From contig NZ_JALJYG010000005.1 in NCBI RefSeq assembly GCF_024170505.1, forward strand, positions 1 to 64,000: DNA of 64,000 nucleotides. The letters run 5' to 3'. How positions within the stretch are numbered: the first letter of the stretch is position 1; every line of letters starts with the position of its first letter. The notes under the pieces were generated by a model that saw only the letters and a program-made list of their open reading frames with translations, was not told where the DNA came from and ran no database searches. Shown one piece after another: positions 1 to 9,745 of this stretch. Both the position numbers and the translations under genes were made by a program. This stretch comes from Methanocalculus alkaliphilus (GTDB taxonomy: Archaea; Halobacteriota; Methanomicrobia; Methanomicrobiales; Methanocorpusculaceae).

Positions 1-371
1 ATACTGGCATTATATTTGTTTGTACATATAATTGTACTTTATGGTTTTTCAATATAATTAGGTGGTACTTTTACAAAGGGTTCGCAAAGTGAGATAATCA
101 ATCTCAATATTCATTATTTCACCATTTTCTTCTATGGCGGGTTCGGCAGATAGAAGAAGTGACTGATACAGGGGTTAAGTGCCGGATTCTCAATTATACA
201 GACGAATTACAGGATATAACGCGGCTGTTTGGGTCTGGGGTGGAAAAATATTATGCGTGAAAAATTAGCTGCCGAATGTCGGTTATTTGGTTGGGGAGGA
301 TTGAACATTTATTTGATAAAATTATTATGAAATCATTATTAAAAAAATTATTTTTGAGCATTACATGTTGC
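1..371. other. AT-rich stretch without a recognisable gene
   Basis: I see no complete gene here. A plus-strand frame stays open from about position 110 to a stop at 258-260 but has no start codon, good ribosome binding site or recognisable motif. It could be the eroded 3' end of a lost gene. Base composition is strongly AT-rich, like the neighbouring glycosyltransferase genes. Confidence 0.4.
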
Positions 372-1598
372 TCAATCATATTTTTTCGCAAGATCTCCAC
401 AAGTATCCAAAATGTAATTAAAAAACTGATGCATACGTTCTGCTATATATGAGGGATCATGAAATCTGAAAACATATTCATGTGCATTTCTACCCAGTTC
501 CATCCTTTTTTCATTATCATAGATGAGTGACAGGATTGCATCTTTCAGTGCATGTCGCTCCTCCACTATATCAACAGGTATTTTCATCACCACATTATCC
601 GGAAGTTCTGAAAACCATGCATTGTTCGAAACAATGCATGATTTTCCTACAGTCAATGCCTGGATCAGTGTCATTGAACACTCCCCCATCGAAGGGTACC
701 TGAGGTTTACAACAATATCGGAAGCACACAATAACTTTTCGTACTCTTCCATGGAAGTGAATCCAGTTTTTTTTATATGATTGCTTAATAATCCGTCAAT
801 ATAGTTCCCTTCGCCAACCATGAGGTATGTTATATTGAGGGATGTGGTTGATACAATCTCATTAACAACTGATATAACCTGCTCATTACGCTTTGTCGGT
901 GCTACATACCCAAAAGAAGAAATCAGAATATCATCCTCAGAAATACCGTACCGCCTTCTCTGTTCGCGGTTTTCTTCCAGAGAACAGTTTAGTGGCATAG
1001 CTGTATCTATTAGAAAGTTGATCGTTACAACCTTAGAGGGAGAACATCCGATATCAATCAGCATTTTTCGTGTCGACTCTGAATGTACAATGATTCCGGG
1101 TGCTGTTTCAATAAGTCTTCGGAGGAGCGGATATCGTTCCGGATGAGGATATTGCAGAGGAGGAAGATATCCTCTTAAAATATGTTTTACCGCATCTATA
1201 CCCTCGATACCATAATTATAGAAGAATTCCTGGATATATTTCTCGCGATCATCCTTGTAGTTGAGAAAATATCCTGTAACCAGATAATAGATTACATAAT
1301 CGTGTAGAATGACAATTCCCGGATGGTGGAGAAACGTCTCATATATCTCAGAATGAAACTCAGGATTGTTACCAATATTATATAGTACAACATCATAATT
1401 TTTCAGTTTTTCAGGGATTGATCGGTTATTTTTGTAATCTATAATATCATGGCGTTGAGAGAAGTGCGTGTTTGGCCTCTGGCCAAATACCCATACATCA
1501 ATATCATAATATTTGCCCAGATATGGCAGGAGCAGTTCAGAATAGTTGGATATACCACTCTTCTGGGGCGGCAAGGGGCTGAAATATGCCATTTTCAT
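372..1598 (-). CDS. GT4-type glycosyltransferase
   Basis: Predicted 408-residue cytoplasmic GT-B enzyme that would transfer a sugar from a nucleotide-sugar donor to a growing surface glycan. The N-terminal domain begins with MKMAYFSPLPPQKSGISNYS, typical of the acceptor half of family GT4. The C-terminal donor domain has a phosphate-binding segment (SSFGYVAPTKRNEQ, around residue 228) and a GECSMTLIQA segment near 303 in place of the usual EX7E; the second acidic residue appears to be Gln. The gene is AT-rich and the most distal member of a minus-strand glycan cluster, 88 nt beyond the next GT gene. Donor and acceptor cannot be read from sequence. The family call is firm; activity is less sure because of the altered motif. 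Confidence 0.8.
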   Translation of the reverse strand: MKMAYFSPLPPQKSGISNYSELLLPYLGKYYDIDVWVFGQRPNTHFSQRHDIIDYKNNRSIPEKLKNYDVVLYNIGNNPEFHSEIYETFLHHPGIVILHDYVIYYLVTGYFLNYKDDREKYIQEFFYNYGIEGIDAVKHILRGYLPPLQYPHPERYPLLRRLIETAPGIIVHSESTRKMLIDIGCSPSKVVTINFLIDTAMPLNCSLEENREQRRRYGISEDDILISSFGYVAPTKRNEQVISVVNEIVSTTSLNITYLMVGEGNYIDGLLSNHIKKTGFTSMEEYEKLLCASDIVVNLRYPSMGECSMTLIQALTVGKSCIVSNNAWFSELPDNVVMKIPVDIVEERHALKDAILSLIYDNEKRMELGRNAHEYVFRFHDPSYIAERMHQFFNYILDTCGDLAKKYD

Positions 1599-1686
1599 CA
1601 GGTCATCACTCCGTAAAAAAATACAGCTTTATCAAAAGATGCCTCCCTGGGATCTTCCCGGACGCTTTTATATATCATTGTAATTT

Positions 1687-2799
1687 TCACCAGGATAATG
1701 TTGAAATTGATTGTTCAAATGCTGAGATAAACTCTTTTTTGATCTGTTCCTGAGAAAATCGTGACTGAGCGTTTTTCAACCCATGATGTCTGCAGAATCT
1801 ATTGACTCTCTTATCAATATACAATGTGTAAAGAGCAGATGCTGCGAATTCATAATTAATTTGATCCAGGACAATCTGGTTTTTTCCTACGGTTTCACCA
1901 AGACCTGTTCCTCCATAGGTTACAACCGGAAGTCCAAGTCTCTGAGCCTCGATCAGAGGTACATACAATCCTTCATATTCACTCATACAGAGAAACGCAT
2001 CACAACCAAGATAATATCCATAGAGATCGTTTGAAGGTACTGCATCGGTGAACGATACATAGTGCTGCATATTATTATTTTGTATCCATTCTTCAAGTTC
2101 ATTGTAATATGACCCGGGTTGTGTATGATCAATTGGACCGACTAACCAGAGATGTATATTGGAGTCATAGAACTCAACATACTGTTTTATTATTTCGAAA
2201 AGATGAATATATCCCCTGTTTGGCATAACCCTCCCGGCAAAAAGAATGTTATTGCAATGATTATTGATCAAAGTATCAATGATGTGATATTCTGGCTCCT
2301 GCTGTTTAAGATCCTTTGTAAAAGGTGGGACAATAAACCAATCTGCATTAAGGCCGCAGTTGTGCAGGTGAATAGAGTCGAAATTTGAATTGAACCACCA
2401 AACGCACTTCCGATCCTGCTGGATCAAAGATGGTGTTTGAGTAAATCCCCTGTACCATTGCTCATAATACTGAGTTGAATAACTGTGAAAATATTCAGGT
2501 GGCGGAATACTATGATATTTCACGATTAATTTTCCTCGAAAGTCCCTCAATAGTTGGTTCCCATACTCCCAATTTGCACTATGGTGATATATGAGAAGCA
2601 AATTAGGATTACTGAGGACATTAGGAACACTTGCTGCGTCGATAGAATGGTTCTTTGCCTCTCCATTCACGTATTCCCCGAGAAATCCAACTTTATATCC
2701 CAATCCGGTGAGCGTATCATACATGCCAAGCAAGTCCTGGCCAATTAGCTCTGAGTCGTCAATAATCCTATGGGCAAGAAGTACTTCAATTGATGTCAT
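1687..2799 (-). CDS. GT4-type glycosyltransferase
   Basis: A 370-residue GT-B glycosyltransferase. The C-terminal donor-binding half contains NILFAGRVMPNRGY and the intact EX7E motif EGLYVPLIE followed by GLPVVTYGGTG, the usual nucleotide-sugar phosphate contact region. The N-terminal half has an HHS.NWEYG segment also seen in the big triple glycosyltransferase at 3811, which suggests related acceptor handling. It lies between the other GT gene at 372 and a FkbM methyltransferase at 2990 on the same strand, and is AT-rich like them. No membrane segment is evident, so it probably works on the cytoplasmic face on a lipid-linked or nascent glycan. Sugar specificity is unknown. Confidence 0.82.
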   Translation of the reverse strand: MTSIEVLLAHRIIDDSELIGQDLLGMYDTLTGLGYKVGFLGEYVNGEAKNHSIDAASVPNVLSNPNLLLIYHHSANWEYGNQLLRDFRGKLIVKYHSIPPPEYFHSYSTQYYEQWYRGFTQTPSLIQQDRKCVWWFNSNFDSIHLHNCGLNADWFIVPPFTKDLKQQEPEYHIIDTLINNHCNNILFAGRVMPNRGYIHLFEIIKQYVEFYDSNIHLWLVGPIDHTQPGSYYNELEEWIQNNNMQHYVSFTDAVPSNDLYGYYLGCDAFLCMSEYEGLYVPLIEAQRLGLPVVTYGGTGLGETVGKNQIVLDQINYEFAASALYTLYIDKRVNRFCRHHGLKNAQSRFSQEQIKKEFISAFEQSISTLSW

Positions 2800-2989
2800 T
2801 ATCTGTCAATCACCACACAACGATTGCCAATCACCAAACCAGAGATAAACCTGATATGAATTAAGAGAGTAGCCACCATCGGATCCTAGTTTGTACCATG
2901 CGTATAGTGTAACCTGAAGTCACGAATTTGAGCTTCATCAAAGCAGGCAACTATATTTTGGTATTTCATTTGTGTAATATGGAGGTACA

Positions 2990-3781
2990 TTACAGTATAA
3001 CTATCACTTTTACAGTATAACTATCACTTTCGTTATGTAAATCAAGGTAATTCGATCCATCAACTGCCAGCAGAATCGGGAATAGTGAGCGAAGGAAATC
3101 AAAAAAATCCGGAACCGATGTCCTCTGGAATGCATTTAAACACCAGTGATTCAATTCCAGGACAACCAGAGGCATAAAGTTTGAAAGCGTCTGCTTACCC
3201 CCACGAAGAACATGTTCCTCAAATCCCTCGACATCGATTTTAATAAAGTCAATCTGTTGTAACTGAAGTGAGTTAACAACCTCGTCTAAGGTTTTAATAA
3301 CAATCTTTTCGACGATGTGGCCAGTACTCGCCTGTGTCTGGTTCGAAACAAAGCCACCGGATCGATTCGACGGTGCGAATGTTAGGGTAGATTCTCCCGA
3401 CTCCGATCCAAGTCCAATATTGTGAAGTATTATATTTGAATGCCCTGATTGGATGATATTTTGTTCAAGGAATCGAAACGTTGTTTGGGATGGTTCAAAT
3501 GCATATACATTCTCCGATAACTCTCCAAAAAGGATGGCAGTACAACCTATATTAGCACCTATGTCAAAAATTACTGTACTATCCTTTGCCAAATGTTTAA
3601 AAAGCTCTACCATTTCCGGCTCAAAGCAATTGCGTATATGCTCAAGATAATCATCATCTGATGCGATTGTATATTCCTTTCCGCCTATGTCAACTTTCAC
3701 TTCGCTTATCTGCCTATTCTCGTGTTTTTGTGAGATGAGATCGCCAATTTTCTGGTTTATTAATTCCAATATTTTCGCCAT
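2990..3781 (-). CDS. FkbM-family SAM methyltransferase, C-terminus truncated
   Basis: FkbM-type O-methyltransferase, likely to methylate a sugar or acceptor in glycan synthesis. The SAM site is seen as VIFDIGANIGCTAILFGE, followed by YAFEPSQ and the family segment DFIKIDVEGFEEHVLRGG. I prefer the ATG at 3781 (263 residues): a GGAGGT ribosome binding site lies 10 nt upstream. An ATG at 3814 overlapping the upstream stop (ATGA) would add 11 residues. The 3' end carries a perfect 20-bp tandem repeat (2991-3010 and 3011-3030). It shifts the frame so the protein ends in KVIVIL; with one repeat unit the frame would continue 34 codons to a stop at 2886-2888. The core fold is present, so activity may survive. 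Confidence 0.82.
   Translation of the reverse strand: MAKILELINQKIGDLISQKHENRQISEVKVDIGGKEYTIASDDDYLEHIRNCFEPEMVELFKHLAKDSTVIFDIGANIGCTAILFGELSENVYAFEPSQTTFRFLEQNIIQSGHSNIILHNIGLGSESGESTLTFAPSNRSGGFVSNQTQASTGHIVEKIVIKTLDEVVNSLQLQQIDFIKIDVEGFEEHVLRGGKQTLSNFMPLVVLELNHWCLNAFQRTSVPDFFDFLRSLFPILLAVDGSNYLDLHNESDSYTVKVIVIL
2991..3030. repeat. Perfect 20-bp tandem duplication in fkbM 3' end
   Basis: Two identical 20-bp units, 2991-3010 and 3011-3030, lie head to tail with no spacer at the 3' end of the minus-strand FkbM gene. Because 20 is not a multiple of three, the second copy changes the frame and creates the present stop codon at 2990-2992. It looks like a recent slippage event. Confidence 0.9.
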
Positions 3782-3810
3782 GATTCTAGATACCTCCTCA
3801 AGATAATGTG

Positions 3811-6800
3811 TCATTTTACGTTTTCAAACAATGGAACCTTATGAGAAAAGGCCATTGTTGAGTGTTTCTGAATTGAAGCTATAATATTCATCAATCGTTT
3901 TGACAATGAACTCCATTGGTGTTGCTCTATCCATTTTAATTGAGCGTCAGAGTGTATGTGCGTCTTCTGTAGAGAAGATATGATTCCAAGTGCAATCGAT
4001 TCATGATCAGTTCCGGAGAGGTAGTAAATTATGGGTGCAACATCGTTAAATGTGATCAGGGGTGTGCAAAGGACTGGCTTTCCGGATGCCAGTCCGAGTC
4101 TCACGGCGTTACTTGATGCCTTATGTGCATACTGATAAGGATATACAATCACGTCAGACAGTGACAGAAGTGCAAGGGAATCTCTATCTTCCAAGTAATT
4201 GGTTATCAGTGTAATGTGAGCCTCAAGATTGAGATCCTGAATAAGAGATCGACATTCCTCAAGCAATGACAACGATTCCTGACTGGATACTGTAGTGCTA
4301 ATGAGCAACAGATGAGATTCTGGAATCTGGTTATGGACTATTTTAAATGCATATAATAATTCGGTAATACCTTTATATGGTAATATATGGCCATATGATG
4401 CTATGATTTTTTTCTCTTGCAGATCCATATCTCTCTTCAGATTCTTTATATCAACAGATGGACATTCATCAACTCCATGAGGGAAAAGTGCCGTATTACA
4501 AATAATTCCATATTCTTTGAGCTGATTTAAATCATTGACACAGTGAACAAAAATTCTCTGGACTTTTCTCAGTGATTCACCAATACTCCTAAGTGAAACA
4601 TTGTTGCCAGGATCATTATAATCTACAGTGGAATGCATTATTATGATGATAGCAACATCTTTCTCTGAAAGAGAATCAATGAATTTTCCGAATATACCAA
4701 TATCAAAGAAGCCAAATTCAAAATGTATTAACAAAATATCAATATTTTTTGATACAACTTCAGAATATAATGAATCTAGGGAAGAATTGGGTATATTGTT
4801 CCAGTAATGGATAGCTTGATGTTGATCGTCTGATGGTTGAACTGGGGGAGTATTTGAAAAGACGGTTACATGAAATAAGGCAGGATCGAAAGAGTGTAAT
4901 AGAGAACCTGAATATTTCGCAACCTGTTTTTTTGTCCCCCAGCCAGAGACCCATCCGAGCCGAATCCTGTCCCCTGGTTTGCTTTCAGATGAATCAAGGG
5001 CATGGACAAACTGATCAAGTCGTCTGGCACACTGATTCCATGTATATTGTTCTTGAATGGTTTCCTTTGCCCGTTTGGTTTTTTTCTGAATGAGATCGGG
5101 AGATTGGGAAGCGATCTCCTTCATAAGTGTGGCCAGATGTTCTGCATCCGGTTCAACCCAGACAGAATCGTTCAGCCCGATATGAGTCTCTGCATAAGCA
5201 AATGAATAGTCAATGAGCCATGCATTGTCTTTATCAGCAAAATCAAGCTGCCCTCCATAACCTGTAATAATAACTGGTAAACCAAACAACATAGCTTCTG
5301 CAAATGGGAGTCCAAAGCCCTCCCCTCTGGATGGACCAACATACGCATTGCATCTTTTGTAAAGATTTATAATATACCCATAGTCTAGATCCTCATCGAT
5401 CAAAATGATATTCGGACAACTTTTCATATTCTTTCTATAATGGTGAACTTGATTTGAAACGGTATTCAGATAATGTGGAACTGTTTTAATAATCAGGGTT
5501 ACATCATCCAGATTTGTAAATGCCATCGTGTATGCCTTTAAAAGCACATCAATACCTTTTCTGGGAAATCCAGACGATATATGGAGAAAGCGAAAGCCTT
5601 TACCAAGATTTTTATAATATTGCTTCTCTTTCACAGTTAAACAATGATCAACACCAATTCCCATGGTTATTATGGGTAAAGATACACCATTACTGATCAA
5701 TAACTGGGTGACATAGTCTGACATTGTGGCAATGCCATCAAGATGTGCATAAAAACCATCAATATATTCACCTGGAAAACCTGACTCTTCCCACCCATAA
5801 CTACCTAAGATGTTAATAGTTCCTTTCATATTGGAAACACGCGGAGGATAGAGATTTCTGATCACCGCATGAACATCTTGATTTGCTTTTCCTAAATCCC
5901 ACATTTTTTGAATATCTTTTGGTAGCGGATTATTTGAAGGGTTATAATCCCCAAGACCGTCTGTAGAATGGAGAGTTACCTTATCAGGATATGTACCGTT
6001 CAAAGCTCGTGCAATCTCCCTGTTTACCATGGCAAGACTATAGCTGCTATCAAAGGGACCTTCTATTTGGTATTGAATTGAATCTGAATTCATATTTTGA
6101 ATAAATTCATCAGGATAACAAGGGATATGAATATGGTTATTCTTGAAAAATGTTATTAACTTCTGGATGATAGAGGAAAGAGAGTATGACCGAAGGTGTT
6201 GCCGTTGCCGTTCAATGATTCTTCTTCGAATATTCTTATTTTGTGCAATATATTCTATTAATGAGGCTATTTCAAGATGGTTTTTTGTATTTAATAATAA
6301 ACCTGAGTTTCCAAGTGTATAGGGAATGTTACTGGAGTTGTAGGCAATGACCGGAACATCAAATACCATCGCTTCAATAAGGGGGACGCCAAAGCCTTCA
6401 TGTTCACTCATGGATACGAAGAGATCAGCTAACCGATAATATCCATATAAATCTTCTTCCGAAACCTTTCCAGTAAGATGAACAATCTCTGAAAGACCAT
6501 ATCGATCGACACTCTTTTTAAGTTCCTGATAATAGGGATCATTATGTTCATATCCCCCAACAAGATGGATTTTAAAAGGGATAGGAAATAGTGAACGAAG
6601 ATAGTTGGCAACTATTACCAAATCATGCTGGCATTTATTGGGGGAAATTCGTCCAACGAATAATACATTAAAATAATAAGAGTTCTTTACTTCAATCTCC
6701 TGATTCCAATTCTTCTTCAGAATATCATCAATATTTATAAGAAGCGGGATTACTGTTGTATCTTTATAACCAAGCCCAATTAATTCCTCTTCATTAATGT

Positions 6801-7197
6801 GTGAGTCGCATATGGATGCTTTAATAACATTTTTCAACAAATCAAGTTGTTTTCTTCCCAACTGTGAATAATAATGATTTGGAGAACCCGCGGGGAAGAA
6901 ATGATGAGGTGTAATATTATGATATATTAAAAATTTCTCATCTTCCACCTGAATAACCCAGTCAAGGATATCGTGGCCCATTGAATGATGAACCAATAGA
7001 ATCTGATTTTCTTTTGATCTGTATTCTTTATATGAATACAATTCGTGCTTTAGTTCTGGCGCAACATGAAGCACATATATCTCTGAATTAAAGCCAAGTT
7101 GTCGAAGGATTTTTCGAGTAAATAACATCGAGTTAGTAACTGCATCACCGTATGCAGATCCTGCATGAAATTGATGAATAGAGTGTATATTACGCAC
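3811..7197 (-). CDS. Triple-domain GT-B glycosyltransferase (1128 aa)
   Basis: A very long glycosyltransferase with three GT4-like GT-B units in one chain. Unit 1 (about 1-350) has LFVGRISPNKCQHDLV near 179 and EX7E motif EGFGVPLIE near 267. Unit 2 (about 380-720) has FLHISSGFPRKGIDVL and EGFGLPFAE followed by GLPVIITGYGG. Unit 3 (about 735-1110) has ASYGHILPYKGITEL and SDVIVYPYQYAHKASSNAV, where the acidic EX7E residues are missing, so it may be a binding unit rather than a catalyst. It would add at least two sugars in one pass, as polymerising or bifunctional GTs do. Start is GTG, 17 nt after the methyltransferase gene. Its 3' end overlaps the alternative fkbM start by 4 nt. Strongly AT-rich compared with the preceding gene. 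Confidence 0.82.
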   Translation of the reverse strand: MRNIHSIHQFHAGSAYGDAVTNSMLFTRKILRQLGFNSEIYVLHVAPELKHELYSYKEYRSKENQILLVHHSMGHDILDWVIQVEDEKFLIYHNITPHHFFPAGSPNHYYSQLGRKQLDLLKNVIKASICDSHINEEELIGLGYKDTTVIPLLINIDDILKKNWNQEIEVKNSYYFNVLFVGRISPNKCQHDLVIVANYLRSLFPIPFKIHLVGGYEHNDPYYQELKKSVDRYGLSEIVHLTGKVSEEDLYGYYRLADLFVSMSEHEGFGVPLIEAMVFDVPVIAYNSSNIPYTLGNSGLLLNTKNHLEIASLIEYIAQNKNIRRRIIERQRQHLRSYSLSSIIQKLITFFKNNHIHIPCYPDEFIQNMNSDSIQYQIEGPFDSSYSLAMVNREIARALNGTYPDKVTLHSTDGLGDYNPSNNPLPKDIQKMWDLGKANQDVHAVIRNLYPPRVSNMKGTINILGSYGWEESGFPGEYIDGFYAHLDGIATMSDYVTQLLISNGVSLPIITMGIGVDHCLTVKEKQYYKNLGKGFRFLHISSGFPRKGIDVLLKAYTMAFTNLDDVTLIIKTVPHYLNTVSNQVHHYRKNMKSCPNIILIDEDLDYGYIINLYKRCNAYVGPSRGEGFGLPFAEAMLFGLPVIITGYGGQLDFADKDNAWLIDYSFAYAETHIGLNDSVWVEPDAEHLATLMKEIASQSPDLIQKKTKRAKETIQEQYTWNQCARRLDQFVHALDSSESKPGDRIRLGWVSGWGTKKQVAKYSGSLLHSFDPALFHVTVFSNTPPVQPSDDQHQAIHYWNNIPNSSLDSLYSEVVSKNIDILLIHFEFGFFDIGIFGKFIDSLSEKDVAIIIIMHSTVDYNDPGNNVSLRSIGESLRKVQRIFVHCVNDLNQLKEYGIICNTALFPHGVDECPSVDIKNLKRDMDLQEKKIIASYGHILPYKGITELLYAFKIVHNQIPESHLLLISTTVSSQESLSLLEECRSLIQDLNLEAHITLITNYLEDRDSLALLSLSDVIVYPYQYAHKASSNAVRLGLASGKPVLCTPLITFNDVAPIIYYLSGTDHESIALGIISSLQKTHIHSDAQLKWIEQHQWSSLSKRLMNIIASIQKHSTMAFSHKVPLFENVK

Positions 7198-7214
7198 TAA
7201 TGGTTCAACCCCAA

Positions 7215-8525
7215 TTATTTCTTCCCCACAACAACATAATCCTGGGCACCATACAAAATTCCATTCAGCATCTCAATATTCCTGTTATACACCTCAACCC
7301 GATGCCGCTCCATCTCCCCCATCGCTCCACCAATCTCATCACTAACAGGAACCTTCTGAAGCCGTGCCTCGTCTGTGACAGGCGAAAGGAAATTGACATC
7401 AATCTCCCGGAAACCGGCATTATCGAATAAGAACCGCAGCGTCTCCGGGTGCACCGGCTTGACATGCGTCAGGTCGATGTAGAAGTTGGCAAATGACGTG
7501 AATGAGAGCGGGTTCACCGTCTCGGCAACAAGGTAAAACCCGTACTTCAACTTCTGGTGGCAGAGCTGGAGTAGCCGGATCAAATACCCCGGTTCAAGAT
7601 GCTCGACAACCTGGTCGATGAAGATGCCATCAAGACTTGCGTCCTCCAACTGCTCAAGATAGGTGAGGGCGTCATTCTGCTCCACCTCAAGCCCCCGCAT
7701 CCGGCAGTAATCTACCATCGTCTCATCCAGATCCACGCCACGGGCACCGATCCCCTGCTCTTTCATCAGTTCGAGGAACTCGCCCCGGCCGCAGCCAATG
7801 TCAAGGACATTCCTGCATCCTTCGAAGTATGGAAGAAATGCATTTTGCCTGTTTTTAATGAGAGCGCGTGTTCCCCGGAACCGATCTTCAAACACGAAGT
7901 AGTTGATGCCACTTCCCTCTGATACTGAAGAGGTATTCTCCTCTGATGCGGGGGAGGGGGGGCTGGCTATCCGCCCCTCAAGCACCTTCGCAAGCCAGCC
8001 CTTGTTCTGGATGTCCGTGTCCATGGCAAGGAGAGCCGTTTCGACCTGCTTTCTTACTTCATCGGCGATCTCAGCCTGTATGTTGGATCGCAGATCATTC
8101 ATTTCTGAGCGGATCAGTTCATGTACCTGACGATCAATTTCTGAAAGGCGCCCCATTAGACCCTCAATTGTCCGTGCAGTACATCGGTTAAACTCAGTCT
8201 GCTTCCAAATCACCGGGTCGACGTATCGCCGGACCTCGCCATGTACGAGATTCCGCCCTTTTACCAGGTATTTGCCGATATGTGGGCGGTGGGAAGAGAT
8301 GAAATAGCTATTATTCTGGATATCCCAGTTGCCGGAGAGGTACGAGAGATCCCGGCTGTAATCCGGGGTGTGAGATGATATGGGATCTGATATAGGTTGT
8401 ATTGAGTCCGGGTCAGCCGGAAGAAGTCCCGCTTCTTTCCGGCGCCGGATATTATCACGGATCTTCTGCATGATCTCTTCAACATTTATCTCGTCGTCGT
8501 GTATCTGAAATGGTGTATCGCTCAT
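7215..8525 (-). CDS. SAM-dependent methyltransferase with N-terminal coiled coil
   Basis: A 436-residue protein whose C-terminal half is a class I SAM methyltransferase: motif I VLDIGCGRGEFLEL at about 240-253, then GVDLDETMVDYC and DGIFIDQVVEHLEP. The N-terminal half is polar, with a predicted helical coiled coil (about 115-172) rich in Arg/Glu. This layout resembles chain-terminating or chain-length-control methyltransferases that work with Wzm/Wzt exporters, and its gene lies 11 nt downstream of wzt. That role is inferred from context. I place the start at 8525 because a GAGG box lies 6 nt upstream; an upstream ATG at 8549 would overlap wzt but lacks a binding site. Its GC content is far higher than that of the next gene downstream. 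Confidence 0.82.
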   Translation of the reverse strand: MSDTPFQIHDDEINVEEIMQKIRDNIRRRKEAGLLPADPDSIQPISDPISSHTPDYSRDLSYLSGNWDIQNNSYFISSHRPHIGKYLVKGRNLVHGEVRRYVDPVIWKQTEFNRCTARTIEGLMGRLSEIDRQVHELIRSEMNDLRSNIQAEIADEVRKQVETALLAMDTDIQNKGWLAKVLEGRIASPPSPASEENTSSVSEGSGINYFVFEDRFRGTRALIKNRQNAFLPYFEGCRNVLDIGCGRGEFLELMKEQGIGARGVDLDETMVDYCRMRGLEVEQNDALTYLEQLEDASLDGIFIDQVVEHLEPGYLIRLLQLCHQKLKYGFYLVAETVNPLSFTSFANFYIDLTHVKPVHPETLRFLFDNAGFREIDVNFLSPVTDEARLQKVPVSDEIGGAMGEMERHRVEVYNRNIEMLNGILYGAQDYVVVGKK

Positions 8526-8536
8526 ATGCTTCCTCG

Positions 8537-9745
8537 TTATTTCTCCCATCGACAGGGTACATCAAAGAGTCCTGCATCCCTTCCTGTTTGTATTATATCA
8601 AATGAATAGAGTTTATCAAGCCAGTCATAAGGCTGACCACTATGGCTGTGAACCGCAACGGTAAGCTGATACTTTCCAGCGAGCATCGGTATCCGGTCTA
8701 CCAAGAGATCGATATGTCCATCACCATTGATATACCCTATGATAATATCTTTCAGCTCTGTATTCGTCCCATAAAGCTGCTCTCCTTTATCAGAGTATAG
8801 AGCAATTCCAAACACCGGATCCTCAATGCGTTCTTTTGATGAATAAAAGATCCTTATCGTCATCGGATCGAAGGTGTTGAACCGGATACTCTCAGCACCA
8901 AACTTATTGTAGAATTTAACTCCGGTGATCTCGACCTTACCATCACCCCAGCGTGTCCTCTCCACCTGTTCGGCAGGTGCTGCATCGGCTTCAGGTGCAG
9001 CTCCGGTTGGCTCTTCAGCTGATTTTCCATAGACATACCGGTCAATGACTTCGTTTGTATCCCCTAAAGCAACCTGCTCCCCCTTCTGGAGGAGGAGGGT
9101 GCGGTCACAGAACCGCCGGACAGAGCCGAGATCATGGGAGACAAAGACGATTGTGACGCCTTCGTTCCGGTAACGCTTGAGTACATCCATACATTTCTGC
9201 TGAAAATCCATATCACCGACAGCGAGTACTTCATCAAGGAGCAGAATTTCGGGATCTGTCTGGATTGCGGTTGAGAAAGCCAGCCGGACCTGCATCCCTG
9301 AGGAGTAATTTTTCAGTTTTGTGTCCCGGAAATGTGTAAGATCTGCAAATTCAAGGATCTCATCAATTTTATCCGCAATATCCCGGTGTGAAAGACCCAT
9401 GATCGTACTATACATCTTGATATTTTCAACTGCGGTAAAATCAGGGTTAAAACCAACACCAAGCTCCAGAAATGGTGTAAGCCTGCGATGAACAGAAACT
9501 GATCCGGATGTCGGCCGCATGATCTGTGCCAGGATCTTCAGGAGGGTGCTCTTCCCGCTCCCATTCTCACCGATGATGCCGAGCATCTCTCCTTCTTCAA
9601 CAGAGAAGGTGACATCATGGAGTGCAGGGAAGGTTTCATACTGGACAGGCCTTAGGAAACCGGTCAGAGCCTCAAATAATGTTGTCCGTTTCTCGTGAGG
9701 AATACGAAACTCCTTTCGCAGGTGTTCAACATCAATTGCGTTCAT
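8537..9745 (-). CDS. wzt: ABC polysaccharide exporter, ATP-binding subunit with Wzt C-terminal domain
   Basis: A 402-residue ATPase that powers export of a lipid-linked polysaccharide across the cytoplasmic membrane. Walker A GENGSGKST lies at about 59-67, the ABC signature SSGMQ near 148, and Walker B ILLLDEVLAVGD near 168. The extra C-terminal domain (about 255-402, beta-rich, ending in a DWLDKLYSF segment) matches the carbohydrate-recognition domain of Wzt proteins, which in bacteria binds the modified end of the glycan. Its start codon shares a nucleotide with the stop of the permease gene (TAATG), a sign of translational coupling. A methyltransferase that might cap the glycan follows directly. 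Confidence 0.9.
   Translation of the reverse strand: MNAIDVEHLRKEFRIPHEKRTTLFEALTGFLRPVQYETFPALHDVTFSVEEGEMLGIIGENGSGKSTLLKILAQIMRPTSGSVSVHRRLTPFLELGVGFNPDFTAVENIKMYSTIMGLSHRDIADKIDEILEFADLTHFRDTKLKNYSSGMQVRLAFSTAIQTDPEILLLDEVLAVGDMDFQQKCMDVLKRYRNEGVTIVFVSHDLGSVRRFCDRTLLLQKGEQVALGDTNEVIDRYVYGKSAEEPTGAAPEADAAPAEQVERTRWGDGKVEITGVKFYNKFGAESIRFNTFDPMTIRIFYSSKERIEDPVFGIALYSDKGEQLYGTNTELKDIIIGYINGDGHIDLLVDRIPMLAGKYQLTVAVHSHSGQPYDWLDKLYSFDIIQTGRDAGLFDVPCRWEK

Noticed and set aside
110-260. Open frame without start ending at 258-260
   Set aside because: No start codon, binding site or family motif; kept only as a possible relic in the description of 1-371.
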